This document shows, one piece after another, positions 1-5,561 of a stretch of DNA of 8,028 bases (positions are counted from its first letter, which is position 1; every line of letters starts with the position of its first letter). The notes under the pieces were generated by a model that made no database searches, was not told where the DNA came from, and was given only the letters and a program-made list of their open reading frames with translations. The position numbers and the translations under genes are program-made. The stretch is from an uncultured Candidatus Udaeobacter sp. (GTDB taxonomy: Bacteria; Verrucomicrobiota; Verrucomicrobiia; Chthoniobacterales; UBA10450), in the NCBI GenBank assembly GCA_955652715.1, contig CATPBS010000086.1, positions 1-8,028 on the forward strand, read 5' to 3'.

Positions 1-293
1 AGAGACAGGCTTCCTTCAACTCCGGGTTGGCCTCGAGTTGTTTGGTCACGCTCGCACGAACGCGCGCGCGTCGCTCGATCTTGTTGACGTTTTGCAACAC
101 GAGCATTCGCTCCAGCCGCTCGCGCGGGGGCGCGTGTTTTACGGTTCGCTTGCCGGAAGCAAAAGAAGACAAATCAAGGGTAGCCGCCCTAGTTTTTGGC
201 GCGGAAAGGATTGACTTCCGCGAAGAAGATGATTCGCGGCACCGAGCGCCAGCGCCGCCAGCGTGGTCAGACTAATCAGCTTGTTTGCTCTCA
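1..293 (-). pseudogene. Secreted protein gene with an apparent frameshift, 3' end outside the window
   Basis: I do not recognise the family. An ATG at 291-293 opens a classic signal peptide (MRANKLISLTTLAALALGA: charged start, hydrophobic core, small residues at the cleavage site). That frame then turns into low-quality sequence and stops near position 138. The frame shifted by one base on the same strand is open from about position 270 to the window edge. It reads like a genuine basic, helical protein, including LDLSSFASGKRTVKH and then RLERMLVLQNVNKIERRARV, ending in KQLEANPELKEACL. The simplest reading is one gene that has lost one base (or gained two) at or soon after the signal-peptide cleavage site, roughly between positions 180 and 240. 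Alternatives are a sequencing or assembly error, or a body that starts at an internal non-ATG codon. No ribosome binding site stands out. The gene diverges from the ATPase fragment, and its start region overlaps that open frame. Confidence 0.5.
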
Positions 294-334
294 TGAACCG
301 CGCCGACTTTGATGGCCAATCTCGCCAATGCTCA

Positions 335-1237
335 ATGCTTCGATTCTGGCTATCACCTTCGCCGGTTGTCGCGTCCGAGTTTTCAAAACCGGATGTTCTC
401 CGGCTCGCGGCAAGCGTGGAGCTTTACTCCAAACATCCGCTCGCTCGCGCCATTCTCGCGGCAGCCAGTGAGCAAAAACTTCAATTGCAGGAAGCCTCCC
501 GCATCAGCGAGCCTCCGGGACAGGGCTTGCGCGCAATTGTCGCCAGGCGCGATGTGCAAATCACCAGCCGCGAAAAATTTCTCAATCAGAACAACGCCGC
601 GACATCGCAGCTTCCTTCCGTGGGCAGCGGACTTGAATGCATTGTCCTAATCGATGGCCGTTACGCCGCGACCTACCATTTCCGCGACGCCCCGCGCGCC
701 GAGGGCTTGTCCTTCATCAAGCACCTCGGACCAAGGCACCATTTCAAACGCGTTATGATCGTCTCGGGCGACCGCGAATCAGAGGTGCGTTATCTCGCAC
801 ACGCACTCGGCATCGGCGAAATTTACGCGCAGAAAACACCCGAAGAAAAAGTCGAGATCGTTCGCGCCGAGAATACAAGTGGAAAGACGCTTTATGTCGG
901 CGATGGCATCAACGATGCGCCCGCAATGATGGCTGCGACGGGCGGCATGGCGATTGGTCAAAACAGCGACGTCACCGCGGAAGCGGCGGGAGTTGTGGCG
1001 CTGGAAAGCTCGCTCAAAAAAGTGGATGAGTTCATGCACATCAGTCGCCGGATGCGTGCGATTGTACTTCAAAGCGCGCTAGGCGGAATGACCCTGAGCG
1101 CTATTGGGATGCTCGTCGCGGCCTCCGGTCATTTGAGTCCCGTTGCCGGCGCGCTCACCCAAGAAGCGATCGACGTCCTTGCGGTGCTGAATGCGCTGCG
1201 TGCCGCGTTCTTGCCACGGGTAATCTCCGATTTGTGA
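335..1237 (+). pseudogene. C-terminal fragment of a P1B-type heavy-metal-translocating ATPase
   Basis: P1B ATPases pump metal ions (Cu, Zn, Cd, Co) across the membrane, using an aspartyl-phosphate intermediate on a DKTGT motif. Counting from the ATG at 335 (300 residues), the protein keeps the nucleotide-binding domain with its SKHP motif (H34-P35), the second half of the P domain (MIVSGDRESE 141-150, PEEKVEIV 169-176, GDGINDAPA 189-197) and the last two membrane helices (about 243-292, containing QEAIDVLAVLNALRA). It lacks the metal-binding N-terminus, the first six helices, the actuator domain, the CPC-like motif and DKTGT itself. Recognisable similarity begins near VVASEF (residues 11-16), a few residues after where DKTGTLT should lie. 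The frame is open up to position 263, but residues before 335 are the antisense of the neighbour's signal peptide and look spurious. Full-length relatives have 600-800 residues. It cannot catalyse transport alone, so I call it a remnant; the metal is unknown. Its 3' end converges on the carboxylate-amine ligase. Confidence 0.8.
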
Positions 1238-1273
1238 ACCAGCGCGCAAGGGTAACTTACGCCCACCCCACCG

Positions 1274-2398
1274 TTAGGTTTGGCTCACGTTCAGTCCTTC
1301 GTACGTTTCAGCCACGATGTGATCGACTACTGCTTTCATGTCGTGCGTGCGCTCATAAGCAGCGAGTTGTCGATCTGCGCCGGTGCCTTCGCGCATGATT
1401 CGTTCGATGTGCGCCATTTCGTTTTGCGTGCCGAGCTCATTTACCTCAGTCGCGACGAACTCGAGTAGTTCGTTCAGCAGGCTGCGTGTTTCCACTTCAG
1501 TTTCCTTGCCGAAATCGATCAGTTTGCCCTCAATACCATAGCGCGAAGCGCGCCAGCGATTCTCGTCTAGCAATCTGCGGCGATAAACACGGAAGGTAAT
1601 GTTTTGCCGCAACAGCTTGTGCAGTTTCGCGATCACCGCCTGAATCAAAGCGGCGATCGCGAGCGTATCGTCCACGCGCGATTGCGCATCACACGCGCGC
1701 ACTTCCAGCGTGTCGAAAAATGGGTGCAGCCGGATGTCCCACCAAATTTTTTTCGCGTTATCGACGCAGCCGGTCTTTACGAGCAGCTTGCAGTAATCTT
1801 CGTACTCCGAAAGGCTTTCAAACGCGTCTGGAATTCCAGTGCGCGGAAAACGCTCGAACACTTTTAGTCGATAGCCTTTCAAGCCCGTATCCTGGCCAAC
1901 CCAAAACGGCGAGTTGACCGAGAGCGCGTAAATGTGCGGCAGGAAATAGCGCGCCTGATTCATCACTTGGATGGCGACATCGCGATCTGGAATGCCGACA
2001 TGAACGTGCAATCCAAAAATCAGGTTCGCGCGCGCCAGTTGCTGCATGTCTTTGACGATTTCGCGATAACGCTCGCCTTGAGTAATGAGTTGATCGCGCC
2101 AGTGCGAAAACGGATGCGTACCAACGGACGCGATCTTTAGTCCGCTGCGGGCGGCGAGTTCCGCCAGCCTGCTGCGCAGCTCGATCACGTGGGCACGGGC
2201 TTCGACAATCGACTGGCAAATTTCGGTGCCGAGCTCAACCACAGATTGGTGCATCTCCGGCTTGATCTGCTCTTTAAGGACAACCTTCCCATGCTCGAGG
2301 ATCTCTTGGATGTGCGACCGCAGCTCGCGCGTTTCCGGATCGATAATGGCGAACTCCTCTTCGATGCCGACAGTAAACGTGTGGTCCTTGGTGCTCAT
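1274..2398 (-). CDS. ybdK: Carboxylate-amine ligase, YbdK / GCS2 family (putative glutamate-cysteine ligase 2)
   Basis: The family joins a carboxylate to an amine using ATP in the cytosol; E. coli YbdK has weak gamma-glutamylcysteine synthetase activity. From ATG 2396-2398 the protein has 374 residues, almost exactly YbdK length (about 372). Family motifs appear in order: GIEEEF (11-16), the HQSVVELGTEI block (50-60) with acidic metal-binding residues, GLHVHVGIPD (129-138), RLHPFFDTLEVRACD (223-237) and NRWRASRYG (280-288). A TTG eight codons upstream is in frame, but the ATG starts right at the conserved N-terminus, so I prefer it; no clear Shine-Dalgarno is seen. The gene lies 120 bp downstream of the ATP-grasp gene on the same strand, probably one transcript, with a strong double hairpin between them. 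ATP-grasp/GCS2 pairs are known from comparative surveys of amidoligases to predict synthesis of peptide-like small molecules. The true substrate is unknown; a real glutathione pathway is not shown. Confidence 0.9.
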   Translation of the reverse strand: MSTKDHTFTVGIEEEFAIIDPETRELRSHIQEILEHGKVVLKEQIKPEMHQSVVELGTEICQSIVEARAHVIELRSRLAELAARSGLKIASVGTHPFSHWRDQLITQGERYREIVKDMQQLARANLIFGLHVHVGIPDRDVAIQVMNQARYFLPHIYALSVNSPFWVGQDTGLKGYRLKVFERFPRTGIPDAFESLSEYEDYCKLLVKTGCVDNAKKIWWDIRLHPFFDTLEVRACDAQSRVDDTLAIAALIQAVIAKLHKLLRQNITFRVYRRRLLDENRWRASRYGIEGKLIDFGKETEVETRSLLNELLEFVATEVNELGTQNEMAHIERIMREGTGADRQLAAYERTHDMKAVVDHIVAETYEGLNVSQT

Positions 2399-2446
2399 TG
2401 AGGGTAGCAAATGTCCCCCCAAAACCGAAACTTGTCATCCAGAGCA

Positions 2447-2498
2447 CTGTAGGGGACGCCGTTGGCGTCCCAGGGGAAGCGAACCGCTTCCCCTACAG
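2447..2498. repeat. 52-bp REP-like element made of two tandem perfect hairpins within an outer palindrome
   Basis: The outer arms are CTGTAGGGG (2447-2455) and CCCCTACAG (2490-2498), a perfect 9-bp inverted repeat. Inside are hairpin 1, GGGACGCC (2453-2460) with loop GTT and GGCGTCCC (2464-2471), and hairpin 2, GGGGAAGCG (2473-2481) with loop AAC and CGCTTCCCC (2485-2493). The outer pairing and the inner hairpins compete for the same G and C runs, so two folds are possible. It fills the gap between the two ligase genes, starting 20 bp after the ATP-grasp stop in the direction of transcription. In RNA it could stabilise the upstream message or attenuate the downstream one. There is no T-run, so it is not a standard terminator. 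The preceding CTTGTCATCC...GAGC (2431-2445) resembles the head of the repeats at 3494 and 3896. Confidence 0.85.
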
Positions 2499-2518
2499 AT
2501 TTGCCGTGCTTGTCGGTC

Positions 2519-3484
2519 TTACGCGAGTTCGCCTAAGGAACGCTTTATTAATGCGGCTTGCAGGAATTTGCCCCAGCTCAAATTGTCGCGGCCGGGAACA
2601 TGTTCGCGCGCCTTGCGGATTGCCATTTCCGAAATTGCTTCCACGACCCAGTCGAAATTTCCCTGACCGATCCACGCCGCTTCGCAATCGGGCGCAGGAT
2701 TACAAAAGTCGATCGCCACCGGCACGCCGTCGCGAATGGCAAATTCGACTGTGTTCAAATCATAACCGAGATACTCATTCAACCTCAGCACACCTTCTTC
2801 TACTTTGTTGAGAATCTCACGCGGCGCATTCCATTCGGTTTGGTATCGCAAATGAAACGGATGCCGCGGTTCATAGGGCATGATACGAACGTGGCGCTGG
2901 TCGATTGAGTAGCAGCGGAAATACATTTCGAATTTCACTTCTTCCTGCAGCATCATCACCAGCTGGCCAGTCTCGCTGTAGGCGCGATAAAATTCCTCCG
3001 GGTCATGCAAGCGATAGACGTTCTTCCACCCGCCACCTGCGAACGGTTTAAAAAATGCGGGCCAGCCGACGTAGCTGAAAATTTCCTCCCAGTTCATTGG
3101 ATAGGTGAGATTGCGAAATGAGTTGTCGTTCGTGTCCGGCGGCGGCTGGTTCGAGGGAAGCAACACGGTGCGAGGAACTGCCACTCCGATTTTTGTTGCG
3201 AGCGCGTTATTGAAAAATTTTTCATCCGCGCTCCACCAAAACGGATTGTTTACGACAGCTGTCCCGGTGAGTGCTGCATTTTTCAGCCACGCGCGATAGA
3301 AAGGCACATCTTGCGAGATCCGATCGATCACTACGTCGTATCCGCACGGCTCGCCCTGAATTACTTTGTCGATCCTGACGAACTCCGCGATAATGTCTTT
3401 GCCGCCGGTCTTCTGGTTGACCCGCTCGACAAACGCCGGCGGAAAACTGTGCTCCTGGCCAAAAAGGATTCCGATTTTTTTCAT
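2519..3484 (-). CDS. ATP-grasp family carboxylate-amine/thiol ligase
   Basis: ATP-grasp enzymes activate a carboxylate as an acyl-phosphate and couple it to an amine or thiol. The 321-residue length is close to glutathione synthetase GshB (about 315), but I see no specific GshB signature. The N-terminal MKKIGILFGQE (1-11) looks like the first beta strand of the pre-ATP-grasp fold. WPAFFKPFAGGGWKNV (141-156) holds the ATP-binding lysine (K146) and glycine-rich loop. LQEEVKFEMYF (179-189) is the adenine-binding and post-hinge segment. NTVEFAIRDGVPVAIDFCNPAP (244-265) supplies the expected Mg ligands E247, D259 and N262. The start ATG 3482-3484 fits the fold; the REP-like repeat at 3494-3540 lies only about 10 bp upstream, so it occupies the leader or promoter region. 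The gene precedes the YbdK-type ligase on the same strand, which suggests that the two act in sequence on one metabolite. The substrate is unknown. Confidence 0.85.
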   Translation of the reverse strand: MKKIGILFGQEHSFPPAFVERVNQKTGGKDIIAEFVRIDKVIQGEPCGYDVVIDRISQDVPFYRAWLKNAALTGTAVVNNPFWWSADEKFFNNALATKIGVAVPRTVLLPSNQPPPDTNDNSFRNLTYPMNWEEIFSYVGWPAFFKPFAGGGWKNVYRLHDPEEFYRAYSETGQLVMMLQEEVKFEMYFRCYSIDQRHVRIMPYEPRHPFHLRYQTEWNAPREILNKVEEGVLRLNEYLGYDLNTVEFAIRDGVPVAIDFCNPAPDCEAAWIGQGNFDWVVEAISEMAIRKAREHVPGRDNLSWGKFLQAALIKRSLGELA

Positions 3485-3493
3485 AGTTGCATT

Positions 3494-3540
3494 CTTGTCA
3501 TTTCGAGCGAAGCCGAAGGCGAAGGCGAGAAATCTCTTCT
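3494..3540 (+). repeat. REP-like palindromic repeat, copy A (plus orientation)
   Basis: The copy reads CTTGTCATTTCGAGCGAAG, then a GCCGAAGGCGAAGG spacer, then CGAGAAATCTCTT. The stem ATTTC (3500-3504) pairs with GAAAT (3528-3532). The spacer contains a short tandem of GAAGGC. Sequences with a TGTCATnnnGAGCGAAG head are, from memory, dispersed repeats in many environmental bacterial genomes. Its inner end touches the stop codon of the GIY-YIG gene, and its outer end is about 10 bp from the ATP-grasp start codon. Copy B lies inverted at 3866-3896. Confidence 0.8.
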
Positions 3541-3542
3541 CG

Positions 3543-3848
3543 TTACATGTCTTGTAATACCTCTGCGCCTAAATCGAGCCAGCATCGATTGAATCTGTCA
3601 ATGAGCGCGATTTTCTTCGCGCGCGACCACTTCTTCAGTTGGGATTCACGTGCAATCGCGTCGCGAATATCACGGTAATGCTCGTAATAGATTAGCTTTT
3701 TGCATTGATAACGGGCTGGGAAATTCGCCCCAATGCCTTCCCGGTGTTTCCATACTCGCCGCGAGAGGCTGTTTGTGACGCCGATGTACAAAACGGAATC
3801 GTTTCGATTCGTGACAATGTAAACCCAGAAATCGTAATCGCGCGGCAT
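3543..3848 (-). CDS. Small GIY-YIG domain endonuclease (UPF0213/YhbQ-like)
   Basis: A single GIY-YIG domain of 101 residues, a size typical of the stand-alone family. The first strand is VYIV (9-12, the GIY position) and the second is LYIGVT (20-25, the YIG position). Next come the conserved arginines of the following helix (R30/R31), LIYYEHY (52-58), and a glutamate in AIARESQLKKW (E68) that fits the metal-binding residue; W90 and L93 fit the usual tail of the domain. GIY-YIG nucleases cut DNA with one divalent metal and occur in homing enzymes, UvrC, SLX1 and restriction enzymes; the cellular role of the short stand-alone group is poorly known. The start ATG 3846-3848 lies directly before the first strand; no clear Shine-Dalgarno is seen. 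Inverted REP-like repeats lie 3 bp beyond the stop codon and about 18 bp upstream of the start. It is 58 bp from the ATP-grasp start, same strand, but probably functionally unrelated to that gene. Confidence 0.85.
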   Translation of the reverse strand: MPRDYDFWVYIVTNRNDSVLYIGVTNSLSRRVWKHREGIGANFPARYQCKKLIYYEHYRDIRDAIARESQLKKWSRAKKIALIDRFNRCWLDLGAEVLQDM

Positions 3849-3865
3849 CGCTTAAGTTAAACAGT

Positions 3866-3896
3866 AAGAGATGTCTCGACTTCGCTCGACATGACA
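3866..3896 (-). repeat. REP-like palindromic repeat, copy B (minus orientation)
   Basis: Read on the minus strand the copy is TGTCATGTCGAGCGAAG, then T, then CGAGACATCTCTT. It matches copy A at both ends but lacks the GCCGAAGGCGAAGG-type spacer. The stem is ATGTC with GACAT, where copy A has ATTTC with GAAAT, a compensatory pair change. It lies between the divergent GIY-YIG and glyoxalase starts. Confidence 0.8.
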
Positions 3897-3996
3897 GAAA
3901 AAGAAAACGCGCCAGAACATTACAACTTCGACAAATAATACCGTGGCATCTCGTGCCAGTAATCACAACCGTGCCGCGATACTTGCGCCGTCGCCA

Positions 3997-4008
3997 AGCC
4001 AATTGGCT
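3997..4008. promoter_or_regulatory. 12-bp perfect palindrome, possible operator
   Basis: AGCCAATTGGCT is a perfect palindrome 54 bp before the glyoxalase start codon. A dimeric repressor could bind there, but no regulator gene is nearby and chance occurrence is possible. The rest of the 214-bp gap 3849-4062 holds repeat copy B and nothing else that I recognise. Confidence 0.2.
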
Positions 4009-4062
4009 GATGCCAGCCTCCATGGCAATTTGAATTCATCAGTCGAAACAATAAGATAGACA

Positions 4063-4443
4063 ATGGTCAAGAGATTGCTGCACACGCGCTATCGCGTACG
4101 CAACTTGGAGAAAACGGTTTCTTTCTACAAGGATGTTCTCGGCCTCGAGGAGCTTCGCCGTCACACATCCGGTCGCGGGTCGCAGCTCGTGTTTCTAAAA
4201 GCGCCCGGCAGTGATGAGGAAATTGAGATTTGCAAATTTGACCACAGCGGGCCGGTAGTGGTTGGCCCCGATCTGACGCATCTCGCTTTTGAAGTGGACG
4301 ATTTGGAGAAGTTCGCGAAGCACGCTGCGGCAAAAGGTTACCCGTTATCCGACGGACCGCATTCAACCGGTACCGGTAAAATCGCCTTCATCGATGCCCC
4401 CGAAGGCTACGAGATCGAACTGATCGAGCGCGGCCGGAAATAA
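4063..4443 (+). CDS. gloA: Glyoxalase I (lactoylglutathione lyase), VOC superfamily
   Basis: Glyoxalase I isomerises the hemithioacetal of methylglyoxal and a thiol (glutathione in E. coli) to a thioester, a cytosolic detoxification step. The 126 residues form the two beta-alpha-beta-beta-beta units of the fold. The metal ligands line up with E. coli GloA: H7 in RLLHTRYRV, E55 in EEIEICKF, H73 in DLTHLAFEV and E119 in GYEIELIE. SFYKDVLGLEE (20-30) is the family's first helix. The protein ends a few residues after the last ligand, slightly shorter than E. coli GloA (135). A weak TTGAAT/TAAGAT promoter-like pair (4030-4057) would put transcription nearly at the ATG, giving a leaderless message; this is tentative. 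Other VOC enzymes share this fold, so the substrate is likely rather than certain. No glyoxalase II candidate with intact sequence is nearby. Confidence 0.82.
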   Translation: MVKRLLHTRYRVRNLEKTVSFYKDVLGLEELRRHTSGRGSQLVFLKAPGSDEEIEICKFDHSGPVVVGPDLTHLAFEVDDLEKFAKHAAAKGYPLSDGPHSTGTGKIAFIDAPEGYEIELIERGRK

Positions 4444-4464
4444 TAGCTGTTGCATCCCGGAGAC

Positions 4465-4515
4465 ATGTCGGCGCTTGCGTGGACAAAATTTCTGTCGCTA
4501 ATTTCCCGCTCATGA
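4465..4515 (+). CDS. Possible 16-codon leader ORF overlapping the carboxypeptidase start
   Basis: ATG at 4465, two bases after GGAG, opens the peptide MSALAWTKFLSLISRS. Its TGA stop (4513-4515) overlaps the ATG (4512-4514) of the carboxypeptidase as ATGA. That is the classic geometry for translational coupling, and the downstream gene has no Shine-Dalgarno of its own. The GGAG is closer than usual to the ATG, so initiation would be inefficient. It may be accidental. Confidence 0.2.
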   Translation: MSALAWTKFLSLISRS

Positions 4516-5540
4516 AGTCGCGCAATCGAATTTGGGTCCTTTGCGCATTGATCCTGACCTCAGCGCTGAGTGCATGGGGCCAGGAGGGTGTTGACTCCGA
4601 TATTGTGCGGCCCAGCGGCATGTCGCCCGGGCCGGTCCGGAAAGCGAAAGCCGTTCGAGCGCAGGATACCGAGGACGCCGATGCTTCTCCTAGCGCTGTT
4701 CGCAAATCGCACGCGTCGAAATCATCTCATGCTCGCACGCGCACGACGCGCGCAAAGTCGAAAGAAACAGACGACTCATCTTCTGCGCCGACCGAGTACA
4801 CGCCCGAAGGGATACCGAAAACCAGCGCGGCTTCCGTGATCGTGGTCGACGCAAACAGTGGCAAAACATTGTACGAAAAAAATGCGGACCAAATTCGACC
4901 GGCGGCAAGCACGCAAAAATTGCTGACAGCTCTCATCGTGGCGGAGAGCGGCTTTCTGGACCGCCCAGTCACCGTCCAACCAGTAGATGCAATGGCCGAC
5001 CCAGTGAAGTTGAACATTAAAGCAGGCGACACTTATCAGCGGATCGATCTCCTGCGGGCGTTGCTGGTGAAGAGTCCCAATGACGTTGCGCGATGTCTGG
5101 CACGGGACAATGCGGGCAGTGTGGATGCGTTTGCCGAGGCTATGAACAGACGCGCCCAAGAACTTGGAGCTGTGCATTCGCACTTTGTGAACCCAAATGG
5201 TTTGCCAGTTCCGGGACAGTACTCAAGCGCGCGTGACCTTGCACTCATAGCGCGCGCTGCCTACGCAAATTCGACAATCCGATCCATCGTTTGTCTTCCG
5301 CAGCTTGTGTTCCGTTATGCCAATGGCCGCACGCGCGAACTTGAGAATACGAACAAGCTTCTCAGACGACTTCCTTACTGCAACGGGATGAAGACTGGTT
5401 ACACCGAGGCTGCAGGCAAATGTTTGATCGCAAGTGGTTCGCGTCCTGGCAGGGAAGTAATCGTCGTTGTGCTGGGCGACACCTCTAGCCGCGTGTGGCG
5501 CGACGCGTCTGCGCTGCTTTCGTGGGGGCTCTTGATGTAA
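4512..5540 (+). CDS. Secreted serine-type D-Ala-D-Ala carboxypeptidase (peptidase family S11)
   Basis: S11 enzymes (PBP5/6/DacF type) remove the last D-alanine from peptidoglycan stem peptides in the periplasm. From ATG 4512 the protein has 342 residues. A signal peptide (MKSRNRIWVLCALILTSALS, then AWGQ) is followed by a low-complexity linker rich in Ser, Ala, Lys and Arg (about 25-105). The catalytic domain starts at about 106 and carries all three motifs: SxxK as S133-T-Q-K136, SxN as S188-P-N190 and KTG as K294-T-G296. I chose ATG 4512 rather than the in-frame GTG at 4479 because it begins exactly at the signal peptide. The protein ends soon after the catalytic domain; there is no PBP5-type C-terminal beta domain and no amphipathic membrane anchor, so it may be periplasmic and soluble or held by the basic linker. 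Its 3' end converges on the glycosyltransferase with a 21-bp gap. Confidence 0.9.
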   Translation: MKSRNRIWVLCALILTSALSAWGQEGVDSDIVRPSGMSPGPVRKAKAVRAQDTEDADASPSAVRKSHASKSSHARTRTTRAKSKETDDSSSAPTEYTPEGIPKTSAASVIVVDANSGKTLYEKNADQIRPAASTQKLLTALIVAESGFLDRPVTVQPVDAMADPVKLNIKAGDTYQRIDLLRALLVKSPNDVARCLARDNAGSVDAFAEAMNRRAQELGAVHSHFVNPNGLPVPGQYSSARDLALIARAAYANSTIRSIVCLPQLVFRYANGRTRELENTNKLLRRLPYCNGMKTGYTEAAGKCLIASGSRPGREVIVVVLGDTSSRVWRDASALLSWGLLM

Positions 5541-5561
5541 GGGCTCTGACTGAAATTAGTT

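Larger units (their letters stand above)
3496..3896 (-). mobile_element. Candidate small element: GIY-YIG endonuclease gene between inverted REP-like repeats
   Basis: Two copies of one palindromic repeat face inward around a single 101-codon GIY-YIG gene. The left copy begins TTGTCATTTCGAGCGAAG on the plus strand, and the right copy begins CTGTCATGTCGAGCGAAG on the minus strand. Little else lies inside the roughly 400-bp unit. This arrangement resembles terminal inverted repeats around an endonuclease, or a REP doublet around its RAYT gene, but with a different nuclease family. No target-site duplication is evident in the flanks. That the unit moves is inference; independent landing of dispersed repeats beside the gene is the alternative. 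Confidence 0.4.

Noticed and set aside
57..73. Alternating CG tract (possible Z-DNA)
   Set aside because: It lies within coding sequence rich in arginine and alanine codons, and is explained by codon use in a GC-rich genome.
27..275. Plus-strand 82-codon open frame at the window start
   Set aside because: It is the antisense of the better minus-strand secreted protein frame; its Arg/Ser-rich sequence is typical of a shadow.
1238..1273. Bidirectional terminator between the convergent ATPase fragment and ligase genes
   Set aside because: The 36-bp gap shows no stable stem followed by a T-run.
2447..2498. Rho-independent terminator for the ATP-grasp gene
   Set aside because: The stems are strong, but no T-run follows on the transcribed strand, and the nested palindromes fit a repeat element better.
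3494..3896. CRISPR array
   Set aside because: Only two inverted repeat copies with a gene between them; no regularly spaced direct repeats anywhere in the window.
3670..4023. 117-codon minus-strand frame upstream of and overlapping the GIY-YIG gene
   Set aside because: It runs through repeat copy B (LSCRAKSRHL is the translated repeat) and overlaps the real gene in another frame; no protein-like pattern.
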